A DNA stretch of 6,855 nt, from positions 1 to 6,855 of the forward strand of contig NZAF01000190.1 of the NCBI GenBank assembly GCA_002686115.1. Direction: 5' to 3'. Below, one piece after another: positions 1-5,100 of the stretch. The DNA is from Halobacteriovorax sp. (lineage in GTDB: Bacteria; Bdellovibrionota; Bacteriovoracia; Bacteriovoracales; Bacteriovoracaceae). Below the pieces are notes generated by a model, which saw only the letters and a program-made list of their open reading frames with translations, searched no databases and had not been told where the DNA came from. A program made the translations under genes and the position numbers. Within the stretch, counting starts at the first letter, position 1; each line of letters starts with the position of its first letter.

Positions 1-32
1 AAAAAATGCCCCCGAGTGAATATCGGAGGCAT
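1..32 (-). terminator. Intrinsic (Rho-independent) terminator
   Basis: On the minus strand a 10-bp stem (arms 23-32 and 6-15) closes a 7-base loop (16-22). All positions pair, with a single G-U wobble. A run of T follows directly, seen as the six A at 1-6 on the plus strand. The stem is GC-rich, so this is a textbook terminator. It lies about 100 bases after the isocitrate dehydrogenase stop codon and is the likely end of that transcript. On the plus strand the hairpin is followed by a much poorer T-run, so it mainly acts leftward. Confidence 0.87.
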
Positions 33-64
33 CTTGGATTTTAAACTTGTGGCCTTTTATTAAC

Positions 65-86
65 CTGTCCCATTTTTGGGGTACAG
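65..86. other. Imperfect inverted repeat in the idh 3' region
   Basis: Arms 65-71 and 79-86 pair over 7 bp with one bulged T at 82 and a 7-base A/T-rich loop. Neither strand has a T-run after it, so it is not a terminator. It could be an mRNA 3'-end stabilising hairpin or chance. The rest of the 1-129 non-coding tail shows nothing else that I can support. Confidence 0.3.
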
Positions 87-129
87 ATCATTTCTGAAGC
101 CTTTTTCATTTGTTATTTTTAATGTTTTT

Positions 130-1572
130 TTACTGACCTTGTCCTAAAGAGTAGCCTCTTTTCCCATCAAAAGTATAAAGATTTTCAGTTTTGATAGCAT
201 CTAATCCAGCATCATTAATAAGTTTTAATAACTCAATAACGTCACTATTAGAAAGCTCTTTTCCTGAATCACTCATGAAACGACATCTCCAGTGATCCGT
301 ACAAAAAGTTAGAGGATTACCATTAGGGAAAACTTTTACTCCCCTATTTGTAATCATAATAAGGTTTAGATCACTATCATTTGTTGCACTTATTAACTTC
401 TCACCAAGATTATTTGGATTTCTATCCTGACATTCAAGGAAAACATCGACACCATCAAGCTTCTTTTCTTGCATTGGAGTTTTTGAAAGCTTAACTTCAA
501 TTTTCTTTGCATCTTTTGGGTAAGAAGCAGCTGGAAGTTTTGTAGGCTTACTTCCAAGTCTCTTAATAACTTCATCTGCAAATTCTTCTGTTGTTACTTT
601 CTTTGTACTTGTTTGCTCATTATAAATATCAAAAGTATGCACTCCCTCTTCAAGAGTTGTAAGCCATGCATTCTCTATTTTTTCAGCAATATCATTCTGG
701 CCCATGTAGTTAAGCATTTGCACACCACCCATGAGAAGACCACTTGGGTTTGCCACACCTTGACCTGCGATCATTGGAGCTGAGCCGTGAATAGCTTCAA
801 ACATCGCACACTCTTCACCAATATTTGCAGAACCAGCAAGACCTACAGAACCAGTAATTTGAGCGGCAATATCAGAAACTATATCTCCATAAAGGTTTGC
901 CATAACAACAACATCAAAATCCTCTGGAGTGTCTGCGATTTTTGCAGCACCGATATCAATAATCCAGTGATCCGCTTCAATCTCTGGATACTCTTTTGAA
1001 ATTTCATCAAATGCTCTATGAAACTCCCCATCAGTAAGTTTCATAATATTGTCTTTTGACATACAAGTAACTTTTTTTCTTCCAGCATTCTTTGCATATT
1101 CAAAAGCAAAACGAATAATCTTTTCAGTCCCAGGTCTACTGATAAGTTTTAAACACTGAAAAACTTCCTGAGTTTGTCTGTGCTCAATTCCCGCGTAGAG
1201 ATCTTCTTCATTTTCTCTAACGATGACCATATTCATTTCTGGATGTTTTGTTTCAACATAAGGTGAAAGTGATCTAACTGGACGAACATTAGAAAAAAGA
1301 CCAAGAGTCTTTCTAACCGTTACGTTTAAACTTTTATAACCACCACCCTGAGGTGTCGTAATTGGGGCCTTAAAGAAGATCTTATTATCAACAATAGTCT
1401 TCCAGTCCTCTTCTCTAATACCAGCAGTATTTCCAGAGAGATATAGCTTCTCTCCAATCTCAATTTCATCAATTTCTAGTTGTGCACCAGCTTCTTTCAT
1501 AATACGAAGACAGGCCTTCATAATCTCAGGTCCAATCCCGTCGCCATAAGCGACTGTAATTCTATTACTCAT
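130..1572 (-). CDS. icd: Isocitrate dehydrogenase, long class with C-terminal extension
   Basis: A 480-residue enzyme of the TCA cycle that oxidatively decarboxylates isocitrate to 2-oxoglutarate with NAD(P)+ in the cytoplasm. Seen: the N-terminal dehydrogenase start with GDGIGPE (10-16); the substrate loop SLNVTVR (81-87) with Ser81, Asn83 and Arg87; further Arg97 and Arg119; Tyr126; Lys173 in the KDNIMK motif; and the family signature NLYGDIVSD (226-234) with metal ligands Asp230 and Asp234. The catalytic set looks complete. Residues from about 345 to 480 form the additional C-terminal domain typical of the long Thermus/Rickettsia-type class (about 480-500 residues; compare TIGR02924), absent from the roughly 416-residue E. 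coli type. The cofactor loop reads SAPMIAG (264-270) followed by ANP, unlike the Lys-Tyr of NADP enzymes, so NAD use is plausible. ATG at 1572 is preferred over an upstream TTG at 1608 because GGAGG sits 5 bases before it and homology begins there. Confidence 0.95.
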   Translation of the reverse strand: MSNRITVAYGDGIGPEIMKACLRIMKEAGAQLEIDEIEIGEKLYLSGNTAGIREEDWKTIVDNKIFFKAPITTPQGGGYKSLNVTVRKTLGLFSNVRPVRSLSPYVETKHPEMNMVIVRENEEDLYAGIEHRQTQEVFQCLKLISRPGTEKIIRFAFEYAKNAGRKKVTCMSKDNIMKLTDGEFHRAFDEISKEYPEIEADHWIIDIGAAKIADTPEDFDVVVMANLYGDIVSDIAAQITGSVGLAGSANIGEECAMFEAIHGSAPMIAGQGVANPSGLLMGGVQMLNYMGQNDIAEKIENAWLTTLEEGVHTFDIYNEQTSTKKVTTEEFADEVIKRLGSKPTKLPAASYPKDAKKIEVKLSKTPMQEKKLDGVDVFLECQDRNPNNLGEKLISATNDSDLNLIMITNRGVKVFPNGNPLTFCTDHWRCRFMSDSGKELSNSDVIELLKLINDAGLDAIKTENLYTFDGKRGYSLGQGQ

Positions 1573-1577
1573 AAGTA

Positions 1578-1582
1578 CCTCC
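1578..1582 (-). promoter_or_regulatory. Shine-Dalgarno site of isocitrate dehydrogenase
   Basis: A perfect GGAGG on the minus strand lies 5 bases upstream of ATG at 1572. It decides the start: the in-frame TTG at 1608 would add 12 residues unrelated to the family and has no comparable site. Confidence 0.85.
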
Positions 1583-1592
1583 AAGTCGCAAT

Positions 1593-1621
1593 ACCCTACA
1601 CTAAACAACCAACTCTTTCAA
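1593..1621 (-). promoter_or_regulatory. Candidate sigma70-type promoter for isocitrate dehydrogenase
   Basis: A -35 box TTGAAA (1616-1621, 5 of 6 consensus) is followed after exactly 17 bases by TAGGGT (1593-1598). The latter keeps the three most important -10 positions (T1, A2, T6) but has a GC-rich middle. Transcription would start near 1586, giving a leader of only about 14 bases that begins just ahead of the GGAGG. It is inferred from pattern only; the weak -10 core may mean an activator or moderate strength. Confidence 0.4.
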
Positions 1622-1671
1622 TCGGTGCCACTAGACTTTTCCTGTAAACAATGCAGCATTTAACGCTATGC

Positions 1672-2121
1672 TCACAATGTTTTTTCAAGAAGTTCTTTTG
1701 CGTTAGTAAGCCTTTTAAATTCGGCTTCAGCAACTTCTCTTTGCTTTTCACTCATCTGAGCGAGTCTATCGGGGTGATAAAGAAGACTAATTTCACGATA
1801 TCTCTTCTTAAGCTTATCTGCGGTTAAAGGAGCCTCAAGATTGAGAAGAAAAAGAAGCTTTCCAGTGTCAAATTCGTCATGAGAGTGAATTCCGCTTTGA
1901 AAGCCTGAAAAATCAGACGGTCCAACCATATCCTCTTCAAAACTCAGAGAGATCTTTCTGTTTTTTAGAGGACCACTTTCTCCCGGAAATTTGATGAAGG
2001 TAAAAACGAGAAGATAAATCTCCGCCACAAGAAGGATTAACATCGACTCATTAAGACGCCCTCTAAAATAAATGAGAAGACTTATAAAAAAAGTATAAGA
2101 TAAGAGTTTGATTATTTTCAC
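1672..2121 (-). CDS. Membrane-anchored J-domain (DnaJ-like) protein
   Basis: A 149-residue protein with two closely spaced hydrophobic segments (about 4-20 and 27-43), a polar linker (about 44-85) and a C-terminal J domain (about 86-149). The J domain carries the invariant HPD tripeptide at 116-118, between the helix with KKRYREISLLY and the helix with EAEFKRLTNAKELL. HPD is what J proteins use to stimulate the ATPase of DnaK/Hsp70, so this is likely a co-chaperone that recruits DnaK to the inner membrane. Unlike DnaJ itself it has no Gly/Phe region, zinc finger or substrate-binding domain, and its J domain is C-terminal. The start is GTG with a weak AAGG 8 bases upstream; an in-frame stop lies close upstream and no in-frame ATG precedes it. 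It lies 74 bases after the giant surface-protein gene with no evident terminator between, so cotranscription is possible. Client and function are unknown. Confidence 0.85.
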   Translation of the reverse strand: MKIIKLLSYTFFISLLIYFRGRLNESMLILLVAEIYLLVFTFIKFPGESGPLKNRKISLSFEEDMVGPSDFSGFQSGIHSHDEFDTGKLLFLLNLEAPLTADKLKKRYREISLLYHPDRLAQMSEKQREVAEAEFKRLTNAKELLEKTL

Positions 2122-2195
2122 TGCTACTGCCTTTTTAAAAGCATACCATAGACATAAGGCTCAAAAGTTCGATTTTTTTTGACTACATTTTAAGA

Positions 2196-5100
2196 TCAGG
2201 GATTAATCGTAAAAATAACAGTCGCCGTATTCGACTCACCATCACTATCTGTAATCGTAAAATCAAAGTTTGCAGGACCTGTATATAAAACATCTCCTGT
2301 TATCCCCACAGTACAAACCCCACTTCCGTCACAAGAACATGGTGTACTATCACTGACATTTGAAAAATTCGACGTAGTACAACTCACTCCTAAGTCGTAA
2401 TTAAAATCAGCGTACTGAAGAGTAATGACGGACTCAGAATCAACACTACCATCAGGGGCCGTAAAGTCATAAGCAATCGGCGCCTGCTTTTCACGGTACA
2501 CACATCTAAAGCCAACATCACTATTAACACTCGCTGGAGTTCTTGAAAGATCAAGAGCAAAGGCCCCGCTATCAAGAGTACTATCAAATGCACCACCACG
2601 AATGGCAGCACCACCAGAACCACCGCTCCAACGACCAAAGCTATTGGCCGAGCTATAGGAGTCATTATTTGGTTTATAGTCAATATTTCTAAGTGACCCA
2701 GAAGCGGCGACAGAGAGTTCACTGCTTGAAGCCGTCTCATCCACAGGACCAAGAGCAAAAGAAGAAGTCCCTGGTAACCAGTCTGTCCACTCCCAAACAT
2801 TTCCAGCAAAATCCCAAATCACAGAGCCACCTGTGAGTGCGTGTGCTCGTCCTTGTTCAAAGCCTGAGCCACCGGCCTGACTTGAATTGTTTCCAGTACT
2901 ATCAAAAGGATCAAGTTCATCAAGCACTTGTAGTGAATTACTTGGACTATTATCACTATGACCTCGATAAATATGGCCACTACCCACTGCTTCACCTTCC
3001 CAATTTGCAGGAGTTCTTTCAATGTCCCTAGCGATGGTCATCCATTCAGGGTTTGAGATTAATGTGAAAGTTCCGCTATAACCAGCTTCACTGATTGCTG
3101 AACATCTGGCTTGCGCATCATTCGCACTCAGTGAAACCCAAGGCGTTGCAGACGCTTCAGAAACCGCATCACCAGAATTGTCTTTCGCTTCAAAGGCCAT
3201 CACACAAAAAGTATTCGTTGAAAGGTTCTCATCACCATTGACTGGAACAAAGCCTGTAGGACAAAGATCATCGTTATTAATCGTTCCTGTCGCAACACTT
3301 GTTCCAAGGCTTCCTTGATCTGTTGATGATAACGTGACAAGAAGAGTTTCGTTTACTTCAATTTTTGAATCGGCTGTTGTACTTATCGAGATTGTACCAC
3401 TTGATGCGCCTGCAGGTATGATTAAAGTTCCATCGTTATCAGTATAATCAGAATCGGATATTGATGCGATATCATCATCTGTTAGAAAAGAAATATTTGT
3501 GACTGAGCTACATACTGGTTCACTTAAAGTAACATTAAAGTCGATATTTGTTCCCTCTGCTGCGCTAGCATTTGAAATAGAGATGACAGGATTCTCTCCG
3601 GAGGTGGTAAGAAGACCGTCTGTAGGATCAATAATAGTTGTACCTGAAGTTATCGATGAGCAACCCTGATTTAAAACTGCACTCTGAGCGACGCCAACTC
3701 CATCTCCTATATTTAGCTGATCATTAATAGTTAGGTCAGTTCCATTCATATTCCAGACACCATCATTAATAATTAAATCAGTACCAGAGTTATCAAAGAT
3801 TAGATTGCTTTGTTGAATAACGCTTCCACTCGCTTTATTAACAACTAGTGATTGTAGATTAAAGTTATTATCTACAGATGAAATTATCTGATCTCCCGAG
3901 CCATCTAAGATAAAGTTACCTGAATAAAAGGCAGAGGATGTTTGATCAATAAGACTACCTCTTACATGCACATTTTGTGAACCAATAGGTAATCCTTTAT
4001 CTCCAGTAATAGTGAAATCTCCATTAACATACATTGTATCAACTGGTAACATTCTTCCTGTACCATAATTTGCAGCGACGATGTCTTGGAAGACAACTCC
4101 ATTTGAAGTGATATCCGCATTAACATTACCGAAAAATTCAAATGTTGAATTTGAGAGATCTACGTTGGTCGATGAAAAAGTTAACTCATCTCTAATTCTA
4201 AAGTAGCCATCAAAAGTAACCGTACCTCCGGTTGAATTGATTATTAAATCTTGTCCATAGGGACTCGAAGTTGATGTAATAGTTTGATTACTATTACCAA
4301 CAATATTTAAGACACCAAATGATGTTCGTGTCGTTTCAAAAAGAACATCTCCCTTTGCATTAACATCAGCAGCACCATTTTGAGAACCATTTGAAGTAAA
4401 TAGACCATTCACCGTCAGAGGAGTATCTGATCTTGTTCCGCCAGTAACAGCTCCATCAAATGTTAAATTATAAAACTCTACTGAACCAATATCTATGTAG
4501 TTTGGTGTGTTATCAAAAGATCTAAAGGTAGACGTCCCCATATTTGTTGTACCACCAGTGACAATAAATGAATCATAAAAGTTAATCGTAACATCCGCTA
4601 AATTTAAAACTCCGGAAGCTTGCGAAAGTCTTGCCATTGTCATACTTAGACCTGAATTAAATGTAATTGTATTAGCACCAGGATAATCTGAAAGAACATT
4701 TAGAGATCCTATCGAGTAGCTACCGTCAATAACCGAATTACAATTTGTACAGGAGCTATCAAAAACGATATGTTGGGTGCTATCATTTAAAACAGGAGCA
4801 ACTCCACTTAACCAATTAGCATCAGTAGACCAGTTATCATCTCCACCAAGCCCTGTCCAAATATGTGAAGCTGCATCATTATCATTAATGGTACCAACAG
4901 CTTGAGAGTCAGTAATATTACCCTGATCAGTGCTAGTTAAATTTACATACATATACTCTTGCATTTCATAGATAGAGTCATCATTTGTAACAACTGCAAT
5001 AGTTCCAGTTAGTGAACCTGATGGAATAACTAATGTACCAGATTTTGCATCAAAGTCATTTGCAACGCCAGACCTAGCCGTACCTATCGATGTAGAATAG

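Noticed and set aside
41..109. 22-codon minus-strand frame between isocitrate dehydrogenase and the terminator
   Set aside because: No Shine-Dalgarno sequence, no recognisable product, and it overlaps the imperfect inverted repeat; length is within chance.
787..999. Plus-strand open frame of 70 codons opposite isocitrate dehydrogenase
   Set aside because: It is antisense to a highly conserved gene, has no recognisable product and no ribosome binding site of note. The same applies to plus-strand frames at 2837-3031 and 6363-6545.
1573..1608. Longer isocitrate dehydrogenase starting at TTG 1608
   Set aside because: The 12 added residues do not resemble the family start, TTG has no good ribosome site, and ATG 1572 has a perfect GGAGG at ideal spacing.
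1650..1676. Short AGCAT/ATGCT inverted repeat at the J-protein stop codon
   Set aside because: Only 5 bp of stem with no T-run after it; not a convincing terminator.
2140..2148. Possible extended -10 (TGG-TATGCT) upstream of the J-protein gene
   Set aside because: No -35 box at suitable spacing and only 4 of 6 matches; too weak to list as a promoter.
2161..2190. T-run and A/T-rich inverted repeat between the giant gene and the J-protein gene as a terminator
   Set aside because: The stem is only A/T-rich with a long loop, and on the minus strand it is not followed by T residues. It would not terminate the giant-gene transcript.
2390..2809. Minus-strand open frame of 139 codons in another frame of the giant gene (also 2819-3022)
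   Set aside because: It is a low-complexity Leu/Val-rich shadow of the FGE and Ig-like coding sequence; the overlapping frame has clear domain homology.
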